Of a stretch of 20,766 bases of DNA, positions 1 to 6,892 are shown piece by piece. The notes below the pieces were generated by a model. The model was not told the DNA's origin. It made no database searches and saw only the letters and a program-made list of their open reading frames with translations. The stretch's first letter is position 1; each line of letters starts with the position of its first letter. The DNA comes from an uncultured Chloroflexota bacterium (lineage in GTDB: Bacteria; Chloroflexota; Limnocylindria; Limnocylindrales; Limnocylindraceae), in the NCBI GenBank assembly GCA_903944295.1, contig CAJARA010000007.1:1-20766 (forward strand), given 5' to 3'. Both the position numbers and the translations under genes were made by a program.

Positions 1-1
1 G

Positions 2-1636
2 ATCGAAGTCTCCCTTGTGGTGATGGACTTCTTCTTCATGGGCGGCTCGATGGGCTCCGTGGTTGGAGAGAAGGTGGCGCGCGCCGCCGAACTCGCCACC
101 GAACGCCGCCTTCCGCTGCTCATCGTCTCCGCCTCTGGTGGCGCACGCATGCAGGAGGGGACCTACGCGTTGATGCAGCTGCCGAAGACGCTCGCCGCGA
201 TTGCGCGACTGAAGTCGAGCGGCGGCACATTTATCAGCCTTCTCACCGATCCAACCACTGGCGGCACCATTGCATCATTCGGCGCACTCGGCGATCTGAA
301 TGTTGCGGAGCCGAATGCGTTGATTGGATTCAGCGGCGCGCGCGTCTCCGCTGGAACGATTGGCGACGAACTCCCCGCTGGTTTCCAGCGTTCAGAGTTT
401 TTGTTGGAGACCGGTTTCATTGATGCGATCGTTGCGCGCGGCAACCTGCGGCCATGGATAATTCGCGCACTCAGCCTGTTGCAGCCACTTCCGGCTCCAG
501 CCGTTCCGCTCTATCAGCAGATCAACATTCCGGGCGTTGGACTGATTGGTGGCGTGGTGAGCGGTGTTGCGCAGGGTGCTGGCACGATGATCGGCAGCGT
601 CTTGGCGCCAGTTGCCGATGCCGCAACGCGCGTGGCGAATCGCGCCGATCAGATTCTTGAGAACCAGCGCGACCGACACCTTGCACCAGAGCTCGGGCCG
701 CACCTTGAAGAGGAGGAGGCCTGGAGTCACGTGCGCCGTGCCCGAGATCCTGAGCGACCACGCACCGCAGAGTTCCTTGAGGCGTTGAACGCCGACTTTG
801 TTGAGCTGCGTGGTGATCGACGCGCCGGTGATGACGGCGCGATTGTTGCTGGCATTGCGCGCATTGATGGACGACGCATTGTGGTGGTGGGAACGCAGAA
901 GGGACGCGACACGGAGAGCAACATTCGTCGCGGCTTCGGCATGCCACACCCTGAGGGGTATCGGAAGGCGATGCGCGCCTTTGAGCTCGCCGAACGATTG
1001 CACCTCCCCGTCCTGACGCTCGTGGACACCCCGGGCGCCCACCCTGGCCCTGAGTCCGAGCAGCGCGGGATCGCCGAGGCGATCGCCGCCTCGATCAGCC
1101 GTATGACCGAACTGCGCACCCCAATCGTCACCGTGGTGACGGGGGAGGGTGGCTCGGGCGGCGCTCTCGCCATTGCCGCTGGCGACCGCGTCTACGCGCT
1201 GGAGCACGCCTACTACTCGGTGATCAGCCCAGAGGGGTGCGCCGCCATCCTCTTCCGCACATCTGAGAAGGCTCCCGCCGCGGCGCGCGCGCTGCGCATC
1301 ACCGCCACAGAGCAGGTGGCACTCGGCGTGGTGGACGGCATCATTCCGGAGCCAGAGACGCTCTCGGCAGAATCCACGGTGACGCTGGCGCGCTCTATCT
1401 GGGAGACGGCGAGCGCCGCCTTTGACGAACTTGAATCAATGAAGGACCTCAACGAACTCCTCACCGCACGTTACGCGCGCTACCGCGCCTTTGGTGCGTT
1501 TGACGAAGCGCCAATCAAGAAGAAGGGGATCACCGGCGCGATCCGTTCACTCTTCGGCCTTGATCGCGACCTTGTTGGCGCTGGCGTTGGCGACGACTGG
1601 ATCGATGAGATCGAGCGCGATAGTGCGGGGGCATAA
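2..1636 (+). CDS. accDA: Fused acetyl-CoA carboxylase carboxyltransferase beta-alpha (AccD-AccA), 5' partial
   Basis: This is the carboxyltransferase of acetyl-CoA carboxylase, which moves the carboxyl group from carboxybiotin on AccB to acetyl-CoA to give malonyl-CoA. The reading frame is open from base 2, so the true start and the AccD zinc finger lie upstream of the window. AccD motifs come first: FMGGSMGSVVGEK near base 40, SGGARMQEG, and PTTGG followed by LGDLNVAEP. An insert rich in Gly, Ala and hydrophobic residues (about 494-690) follows. The AccA half then shows FVELRGDR, GTQKGRD, FGMPHPEGYRKA, LVDTPGAHPG, GEGGSGGALA and SVISPEGCAAILFR. Both halves are continuous without a stop, so the fusion is real unless there is an assembly error. 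Two bases separate it from the next gene. Subunit fusion is known in some lineages and should give fixed 1:1 stoichiometry. Confidence 0.96.
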   Translation: MEVSLVVMDFFFMGGSMGSVVGEKVARAAELATERRLPLLIVSASGGARMQEGTYALMQLPKTLAAIARLKSSGGTFISLLTDPTTGGTIASFGALGDLNVAEPNALIGFSGARVSAGTIGDELPAGFQRSEFLLETGFIDAIVARGNLRPWIIRALSLLQPLPAPAVPLYQQINIPGVGLIGGVVSGVAQGAGTMIGSVLAPVADAATRVANRADQILENQRDRHLAPELGPHLEEEEAWSHVRRARDPERPRTAEFLEALNADFVELRGDRRAGDDGAIVAGIARIDGRRIVVVGTQKGRDTESNIRRGFGMPHPEGYRKAMRAFELAERLHLPVLTLVDTPGAHPGPESEQRGIAEAIAASISRMTELRTPIVTVVTGEGGSGGALAIAAGDRVYALEHAYYSVISPEGCAAILFRTSEKAPAAARALRITATEQVALGVVDGIIPEPETLSAESTVTLARSIWETASAAFDELESMKDLNELLTARYARYRAFGAFDEAPIKKKGITGAIRSLFGLDRDLVGAGVGDDWIDEIERDSAGA

Positions 1637-1638
1637 CG

Positions 1639-2133
1639 ATGGCAAAGTATCGTGACCTTGCAAACGCGAACGTGAGCGGCGAAGGGAGAGCCGAAGAGCT
1701 CGGCGCACTCATCGACGCACTCCTCCCAGTCTTAGTTGACCGCCTCGCGGAGACGGGACTGGGAGAAATTGAAGTGGAGCGGAATGGCGCAACGGTGCGC
1801 GTTCGATCTGAGTCGCTCGGCGTACCGCAGGCCGCCGCGGCGCAGTCACCTTCAGCCGCACCTGCGGCGGCGCTGAGCTCTGTTAGCGCGGCGCGCAAGC
1901 GCGCGGTGCGTGCAACGGCGGTGGGCTTCCTGACGCTCTCCAAGGAGATTCACGTTGGCGCCAAGGTGGCGAAGGGTGCGCTCGTTGCCACGGTTGAGGT
2001 GCTCGGCATTCCAACGGAGGTTCGCGCAGAGCACGGTGGGATCGTGGCGGCGCTGAAGTCTGCCACTGGTGATCCGGTGGAGTACGGCCAGGAGATCTTC
2101 CTGCTTGAATCGATTGGCGAGGGTGCCAAGTGA
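1639..2133 (+). CDS. AccB-like protein lacking the biotinylation lysine
   Basis: The 164-residue protein has the layout of a biotin carboxyl carrier protein. It has an N-terminal helix-strand module (residues 20-57, ALIDALLPVLVDRL then IEVERNGATVRVRS), an Ala/Pro/Ser linker (62-85) and a C-terminal biotinyl/lipoyl-type hammerhead (90-160; VGAKVAKGALVATVE, GDPVEYGQEIFLLE). The turn that should read E-A-M-K-M reads E120-V-L-G-I124, so Gly123 (codon 2005-2007) replaces the biotinylated lysine, and no lysine lies within several residues. It therefore cannot be biotinylated at the normal site. A canonical AccB is encoded later in the same operon (6092-6892). By analogy with the plant biotin-less BADC proteins it may modulate ACC assembly or act as a structural subunit; that role is inferred. 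It starts with ATG two bases after accDA and overlaps accC by 4 bases (GTGA). Confidence 0.9.
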   Translation: MAKYRDLANANVSGEGRAEELGALIDALLPVLVDRLAETGLGEIEVERNGATVRVRSESLGVPQAAAAQSPSAAPAAALSSVSAARKRAVRATAVGFLTLSKEIHVGAKVAKGALVATVEVLGIPTEVRAEHGGIVAALKSATGDPVEYGQEIFLLESIGEGAK

Positions 2134-3521
2134 TCAAGCGCGTCCTGATTGCGAATCGTGGCGAAATTGCGCTGCGCATCCTGCGCGCCTGTCGCCAACT
2201 CGGCCTTGAGGCGGTGGTCGCCTACAGCGAAGCGGATGCCGACTCGCGCGCGGTGCTGGTTGCCGACGAAGCGGTCTGCATTGGACCGGCGGACGCGAAG
2301 CAGAGCTACCTCTCCGCCCCCGCGATCATCTCCGCGGCACTCGCCACCGGCTGCGACGCCATCCACCCGGGCTACGGCTTCCTCTCTGAGAATGCCGCGT
2401 TTGCTGAGGCGGTTGCGGCGCACAAGCTCACCTTCATTGGGCCATCGGCGCCGATCCTGGAGAAATTCCACTCCAAGGCGGCAACGCGCGCGCTGCTCGC
2501 AAAGCACGGCCTCCCAACGATTCCTGGCTCAGATGGCGTGGTGGCGGATGAGGCGGCGGCGCTGGATGCGGCGAAGAAGATTGGCTATCCGGTGATCCTC
2601 AAGGCGTCTGCGGGTGGCGGCGGGCGCGGGATGCGCGTGGCGCAGGACGCCGCCGAACTGAGCAAGAACTTCTCCATCTGCGCGCAAGAGGCGCAGTCCG
2701 CCTTCGGCGACGGATCGATATACCTAGAGAAGTATCTCAGCGCAACGCACCATGTTGAGGTGCAGATCGCCGTTGACAGTGAAGGGACGGCGCTCCACTT
2801 TGGCGAGCGCGACTGTTCACTGCAGCGCCGACACCAGAAGCTCGTTGAAGAGTCGCCATCCACGGCGCTCACACCGCGCGTCCGCGAAGAGTTCCTTGCG
2901 CGCGCCGCAAAGGCGATCGGCTCCGCCGGCTACCGCAACGTGGGGACGCTGGAATTCCTGGTTGGCCCAGACGGGAAGCCGTACTTCATTGAGATCAACT
3001 GCCGCATCCAGGTGGAGCATCCCGTCACTGAGGTCGTCACTGGCGTTGACCTTGTGGCGCTGCAGATCGCACTCGCTGGCGGCGCGCGCATGCCAATGCG
3101 GCAGACCGACATTCAGCCGCGCGGCCACGCCATTGAGTTCCGCATCACGGCGGAAGATCCTGCGCAAAACTTCCAGCCGCAGGCGGGAGAGATCAGCGCG
3201 TATCGTTCGCCGAGCGGCCCATGGGTGCGATTCGACTCGCACCTTTACGCAGGCTACGAGGTGCCGCCGTACTACGACAGCCTCCTCGGCAAGTTGATTG
3301 TCTGGGGGGCAACACGCGAAGAGGCGATCGCACGCTCCCGTGCCGCACTCCGCGAGCTGGAGATTGACGGTGTGGCGACCACGCGCGACTTCTTCCTCGG
3401 CCTCCTAGAGAGCCCGCTATTCCTGAGTGGTGGTGTCACCACGAGCATGCTCGACGACGTTGGCACTGCTGCCATCCTCGCCGCTGCGCCGCGTCGCTCA
3501 GGCGACCAGGCGGGTGCGTAG
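2130..3521 (+). CDS. accC: Biotin carboxylase subunit of acetyl-CoA carboxylase
   Basis: This ATP-grasp enzyme carboxylates biotin on AccB using bicarbonate and MgATP. The 463 residues match the family length. The N-terminal domain begins IKRVLIANRGEIALRILRAC, and HPGYGFLSEN is at about 79-88. The ATP-grasp glycine loop GGGGRGM is at 162-168. The active-site stretch FIEINCRIQVEHPVTE holds E288, N290, R292, Q294 and E296, and R338 follows in IEFRIT; these fall on the same numbers as in the E. coli enzyme. Cys291 stands where E. coli AccC has Thr. The C-terminal domain ends with the usual PPYYDSLLGKLIVWG segment. The GTG start at 2130 overlaps the preceding stop (GTGA), indicating translational coupling. 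It presumably charges the canonical AccB encoded at 6092 rather than the neighbouring biotin-less paralogue. Confidence 0.97.
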   Translation: MIKRVLIANRGEIALRILRACRQLGLEAVVAYSEADADSRAVLVADEAVCIGPADAKQSYLSAPAIISAALATGCDAIHPGYGFLSENAAFAEAVAAHKLTFIGPSAPILEKFHSKAATRALLAKHGLPTIPGSDGVVADEAAALDAAKKIGYPVILKASAGGGGRGMRVAQDAAELSKNFSICAQEAQSAFGDGSIYLEKYLSATHHVEVQIAVDSEGTALHFGERDCSLQRRHQKLVEESPSTALTPRVREEFLARAAKAIGSAGYRNVGTLEFLVGPDGKPYFIEINCRIQVEHPVTEVVTGVDLVALQIALAGGARMPMRQTDIQPRGHAIEFRITAEDPAQNFQPQAGEISAYRSPSGPWVRFDSHLYAGYEVPPYYDSLLGKLIVWGATREEAIARSRAALRELEIDGVATTRDFFLGLLESPLFLSGGVTTSMLDDVGTAAILAAAPRRSGDQAGA

Positions 3522-3524
3522 CAT

Positions 3525-3528
3525 GGAG
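3525..3528 (+). promoter_or_regulatory. Ribosome binding site of fabZ
   Basis: GGAG lies 5 bases before the ATG at 3534, in the 12-base gap after accC. It supports the chosen fabZ start over the nearby out-of-frame ATG at 3523. Confidence 0.6.
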
Positions 3529-3533
3529 ATCGC

Positions 3534-4019
3534 ATGAGTGAGCCGCTTCTGAACCAGCAGCAGATTGAGGCGCTGATCCCGCATCGCGCGCCGTTTCTCT
3601 TGTTGAGCCGTGTCGTTTCTGAAGACCGCGCGGCGCAGCGTCTTGTGGCGGAGCTTGATGTCCGCGCCGATGCCTTCTGGGTCCCCGGCCACTTCCCACA
3701 GCCAGTCGGCCCGATCATGCCCGGCGTCCTCCAAGTCGAAGCACTCGCGCAGGCGATGGCGGTCTATGTGGCGCGTACCGAAGGGTTCGGCAACCGACTC
3801 GGCGTCTTCGCAAAGATTGAAGAGTGCCGCTTCACGCGCATGGTGGTCCCTGGCGAAACGTTGCAGCTGGAGATCGTGATGCAGAAGCTCGGCTCACGCA
3901 TGGGGAGCGCCGTTGGAACCGCCTTCGTCAACGGCGAGAAGGCCTGCAGCGCAACGATTACGTTTGTCATTCCGCCAGAGAGCGCACTCCCGAACCCATC
4001 TGGGTCCACCGAGTCATAA
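3534..4019 (+). CDS. fabZ: 3-hydroxyacyl-ACP dehydratase FabZ
   Basis: This hot-dog-fold dehydratase converts (3R)-hydroxyacyl-ACP to trans-2-enoyl-ACP in type II fatty acid synthesis. The 161 residues are close to family length. IPHRAPFLLLSRV is at 15-27. The catalytic histidine H53 sits in PGHFPQPVGPIMPGV and the catalytic glutamate E69 in LQVEALAQAMA, on the central helix. KIEECRFTRMVVPGETLQLE matches the usual KFRRPVVPGD region. The C-terminal tail of about 12 residues is Pro/Ser rich and probably disordered. The gene follows accC by 12 bases and precedes a phosphoesterase gene by 16 bases, within the malonyl-CoA/fatty-acid operon. Confidence 0.95.
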   Translation: MSEPLLNQQQIEALIPHRAPFLLLSRVVSEDRAAQRLVAELDVRADAFWVPGHFPQPVGPIMPGVLQVEALAQAMAVYVARTEGFGNRLGVFAKIEECRFTRMVVPGETLQLEIVMQKLGSRMGSAVGTAFVNGEKACSATITFVIPPESALPNPSGSTES

Positions 4020-4035
4020 GAGAGGAAGTCTACCA

Positions 4036-4785
4036 ATGAAGCGCGTCCTTGTCATCTCCGACATCCACGGCAATCTCGCCGCACTCGAAGCGATCGTGGC
4101 GAAGTTCCCTGCGCTGAAGCCGGACCAGGTGGCAATCCTTGGCGATCACGCCCTCTTCGGGCCGAAGCCAACGGAGACGATTGACCTGATCCGTAAGTTG
4201 CAGTCGAGCGGTGCGCTTGTTACCGCCGGCACTGGCGACATTGCGGTGGCCGACCTTGATTACGCGGCGAGCTTCCCGAGCCTCGCCGGCGGACTGCCGC
4301 CAGCACTGAAGGCCTCAGTGGAGTGGGCGTCAGATGAACTTGATGACGATCGCATTGAGTGGCTGCGCTCCCTCCCAACCGAGCGTCGCATCCGTTACGG
4401 TGAGATCGGCGTGACCTTCTGCCACGCCTCACCAGGCTCGCGCACCATTCCGTTGAGCGCCGACCTTGATCCTTCCACCACGCTGGAGCTGATCGGCCAG
4501 ACCGATGCGCGCCTTGTCTGCGTTGGCTTCACCCATCAGGCACGCGTCAAGGATTACGGCTGGAAGGTGATCGTGGACGCCGGATCTGCTGGACTCCCGT
4601 ATGACGGCGAAGCCTCCGCCGCATTCGCCGTGATTGATATTGATCCAGAGGCCGCCACGATCAGCGCCGAGATTCATCGCGCAACCTATGACACGGACGC
4701 AGTGAGCGATGCGCTCACTGCGCGCGGACTCGCGGGTGACGCGTATCGCGCCGCCACCGTGCGCACAGGGAAGATGGTGCGATGA
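4036..4785 (+). CDS. Calcineurin-like (YfcE/MJ0936-type) phosphoesterase with altered metal site
   Basis: The 249-residue protein belongs to the metallophosphoesterase superfamily. Motif I is SDIHGN (D9, H11), the GD motif is ILGDHALFGPKP (D37), and later ligands are H130 (FCHASP) and H167 (GFTHQAR). Two positions are unusual. The GNxD motif reads GTGD at 65-68, so the Asn ligand is Thr66, and the GHTH motif reads GFTH, so one His ligand is Phe165. Activity may be weakened or metal use altered. I chose the ATG at 4036, preceded by AGAGGAAG at 4021-4028, over in-frame starts further upstream because those would overlap fabZ by about 100 bases. The gene ends in an ATGA overlap with fabF. The substrate is unknown. 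Its place between fabZ and fabF suggests a lipid, CoA/ACP or nucleotide-linked role, which is inference only. Confidence 0.85.
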   Translation: MKRVLVISDIHGNLAALEAIVAKFPALKPDQVAILGDHALFGPKPTETIDLIRKLQSSGALVTAGTGDIAVADLDYAASFPSLAGGLPPALKASVEWASDELDDDRIEWLRSLPTERRIRYGEIGVTFCHASPGSRTIPLSADLDPSTTLELIGQTDARLVCVGFTHQARVKDYGWKVIVDAGSAGLPYDGEASAAFAVIDIDPEAATISAEIHRATYDTDAVSDALTARGLAGDAYRAATVRTGKMVR

Positions 4786-6092
4786 GCAGCGCGCATCGCG
4801 TTGTTGTCACCGGCATGGGGGCGCTCTCCCCACTCGGTCGCGGCGTGGATGCGCTCTGGAGCGGACTCCTTGCGGGACGCTCTGGCATTCGTCGCCTTGA
4901 AGGCCTCGACCTGACTGGACAAGAGGTGGACTTCGGCGGACAGGTGCCGAACTTTGATCCATCCGACATCCTTGAGGCGAAGCAGATCAAGCGACTCGAT
5001 CGCTTCTCACACCTTGCGATCGCCGCATCCGTTGAAGCGCTCACCTCCGCAGGTCTCCCAGCGCGGCTGAGCGACGAGCTCGCCCTTGGCACCGCAACGA
5101 TTATTGGCTCAGGACTTGGTGGTGCGACAACACTCTTTGAACAGGCGCTGAACTACGCCGAGAAGGGGGCGGGTCGCGTCTCACCATTCTTGATTCCCGG
5201 AGCGATCGGCAACATGGCGGCGGGCGAGGTTGCCATCCACGTCAACGCGCAAGGCCCATCGTTTGGTCCGGTCAGCGCCTGCGCCACCGCAGGTCACGCG
5301 ATTGGCGAAGCGTACGAGACGATCCGTCGCGGTGATGCGGAGCGCGCGCTTGCTGGCGGCACCGAGGCGGCGCTGCATCCCGTAGTGATCGCCGGATTCA
5401 ACAATATGCGTGCACTGTCACGGAGTGGGAGTAGCGCGGCGGGTGGCGATCCCGCCGCCGCATCACGACCATTCGACAGCGCGCGCGATGGCTTCGTAAT
5501 GTCCGAAGGGGCTGGCATCCTTCTTCTTGAGCGACTCGACCTCGCCCTCGCACGCGGCGCCACGCCGCTCGCCGAGATCGTTGGCTACGGCGCATCGGCG
5601 GACGCGCAGCACATCACCCTTCCAGCCCCTGGCGGGTACGGCGCCGTGCGCGCCGCACGTCGCGCGCTGGAGAAGGCGGGCCGCTCGGGGGGCGAGATTG
5701 ACCACGTCAATGCGCACGCCACCTCAACGCCAGAGGGCGACAAGGCGGAGCTCGACGCCATCCGCACCATCCTCAGCGGCGCAGCGGATGCCGCCGCAGC
5801 TGCATCAGTTGACCGCGCACAGCTGCGTGCCAGCATCACCGCAACCAAGGGGAACATCGGCCACACGCTCGGTGCCGCTGGTGCGCTCGGCGCCGCTGCC
5901 ACCATCTGCGCGATGCGTGACAACCGCATCCACGCCACGCTCAACCTCAGCGCCCCTGATCCACTCGTTGGCGCGCTCGACATTGTCAGCGGCGCGCCGC
6001 GCGACCAGGAAGTTTCACTCGCCCTTGTGAATGCCTTCGGATTCGGTGGGCAGAACGCGGCACTGCTTTTTGCGAAATGGGCGGGCCGCTGA
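4782..6092 (+). CDS. fabF: 3-oxoacyl-ACP synthase II (KAS II) FabF
   Basis: This condensing enzyme elongates acyl-ACP with malonyl-ACP. The 436 residues fit the family. The RVVVTGMGALSPLG start is typical. The nucleophile C167 lies in GPVSACATAGHAIGEAY, the catalytic H312 in HVNAHATSTPEGDK, and K356 and H361 in TKGNIGHTLGAAG. VNAFGFGGQNAALLF closes the fold. The insert after the EGDK segment (about 331-346) is Ala-rich. The ATG at 4782 overlaps the stop of the phosphoesterase gene (ATGA), and the stop overlaps the following accB start by one base (TGATG), so translation is probably coupled on both sides. Confidence 0.97.
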   Translation: MSSAHRVVVTGMGALSPLGRGVDALWSGLLAGRSGIRRLEGLDLTGQEVDFGGQVPNFDPSDILEAKQIKRLDRFSHLAIAASVEALTSAGLPARLSDELALGTATIIGSGLGGATTLFEQALNYAEKGAGRVSPFLIPGAIGNMAAGEVAIHVNAQGPSFGPVSACATAGHAIGEAYETIRRGDAERALAGGTEAALHPVVIAGFNNMRALSRSGSSAAGGDPAAASRPFDSARDGFVMSEGAGILLLERLDLALARGATPLAEIVGYGASADAQHITLPAPGGYGAVRAARRALEKAGRSGGEIDHVNAHATSTPEGDKAELDAIRTILSGAADAAAAASVDRAQLRASITATKGNIGHTLGAAGALGAAATICAMRDNRIHATLNLSAPDPLVGALDIVSGAPRDQEVSLALVNAFGFGGQNAALLFAKWAGR

Positions 6093-6892
6093 TGCCAGAG
6101 AAGCGTCGCGAGCGACTACAGAAGAGCGCACGACGCGCGCTGGATGCGGCGCGCGAGGCGGCGCGACGCGCGCGCGGCAGCGCAGCAGAGGCGCAGCAGA
6201 GCAGTGGCATCAGCCCGGCGAAGCCATCCACGCCGCCAGTCGAGCGATTCACCACTGAGCGTCGTACGGCAGAGCGGAGCGAGCCACGCCCCGTTATCCA
6301 GACCACGCCACCACGACCGCGACGCGGCCAGCAGCGCCTCAATGCGCAACCGCCGGAGTTGCGCATCCCGCGTCAGACGGTGGAGCAGGCGCCGCTCACC
6401 AGCGACGAAGCGGATCTCGTGGAGCTGATCGACCGACTCGCCGCCGTTGCGGATGGGAGCGGCCTCGCCGAGATTGAACTCTCCTCTGGCGGCACTCGCG
6501 TGGTGGTGCGCAGCCGCGCCGCCGTTGCAGGCGCGCAGATCGTTCTGGCTGGCGGCGCACCTACGGCAACCGCTTATGCGGCGCCAACCGCCGTGCTATC
6601 AGCAGCCGCTACCCCCGCTGCAGCAGCAGCAGCCGCCGCTTCGGCCGCGCCGAGCGGCGTCTTCGTCAACGCGCCGCTCACCGGCATCTTCTACGCCGCA
6701 GCAACGCCCGGCGCTGATCCGATGATTGCGGTCGGCCAGACGATCAGCGTGGGTCAGCCGATCGGCCTGATTGAGGCGATGAAGCTCTTCAACGAGATTA
6801 AGTCGGATAAGGCGGGGCGCGTGCTGCGCATCGTGGCCGAAAACGGACGCCTGGTGAAGTCGAAGTCGCCGATCATTGAGCTTGAGCCATGA
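6092..6892 (+). CDS. accB: Biotin carboxyl carrier protein AccB (canonical), with long basic N-terminal extension
   Basis: This carries carboxybiotin between AccC and AccDA. The biotinyl domain at the C-terminus has the intact site EAMKLFNEI, with the lysine codon at 6782-6784 (K231), followed by GRVLRIVAENGRLVKSKSPIIELE. The usual BCCP N-terminal module is present in the middle (ELIDRLAAVADGSGLAEIEL). A long Ala/Pro linker with a run of about nine Ala joins the two. Residues 1 to about 100 form an extra Arg/Ala-rich, probably helical then disordered extension, so the 266-residue protein is far longer than the roughly 155 residues of E. coli AccB. I prefer the ATG at 6092 (TGATG overlap with fabF) over an in-frame ATG at 6077. 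The stop overlaps fabH by 4 bases. Unlike the copy at 1639, this one can be biotinylated. Confidence 0.93.
   Translation: MPEKRRERLQKSARRALDAAREAARRARGSAAEAQQSSGISPAKPSTPPVERFTTERRTAERSEPRPVIQTTPPRPRRGQQRLNAQPPELRIPRQTVEQAPLTSDEADLVELIDRLAAVADGSGLAEIELSSGGTRVVVRSRAAVAGAQIVLAGGAPTATAYAAPTAVLSAAATPAAAAAAAASAAPSGVFVNAPLTGIFYAAATPGADPMIAVGQTISVGQPIGLIEAMKLFNEIKSDKAGRVLRIVAENGRLVKSKSPIIELEP

Noticed and set aside
392..1207. Minus-strand open frame (271 codons) opposite accDA
   Set aside because: It is opposite strongly conserved AccD/AccA motifs and has no protein-like features of its own.
1639..2133. Idea that the AccB-like protein is a lipoyl-domain or pseudogene remnant
   Set aside because: It also lacks a lipoyl-type DKA lysine, keeps the BCCP N-terminal module, has an intact frame and is coupled to accC, so an intact biotin-less BCCP relative fits better than decay.
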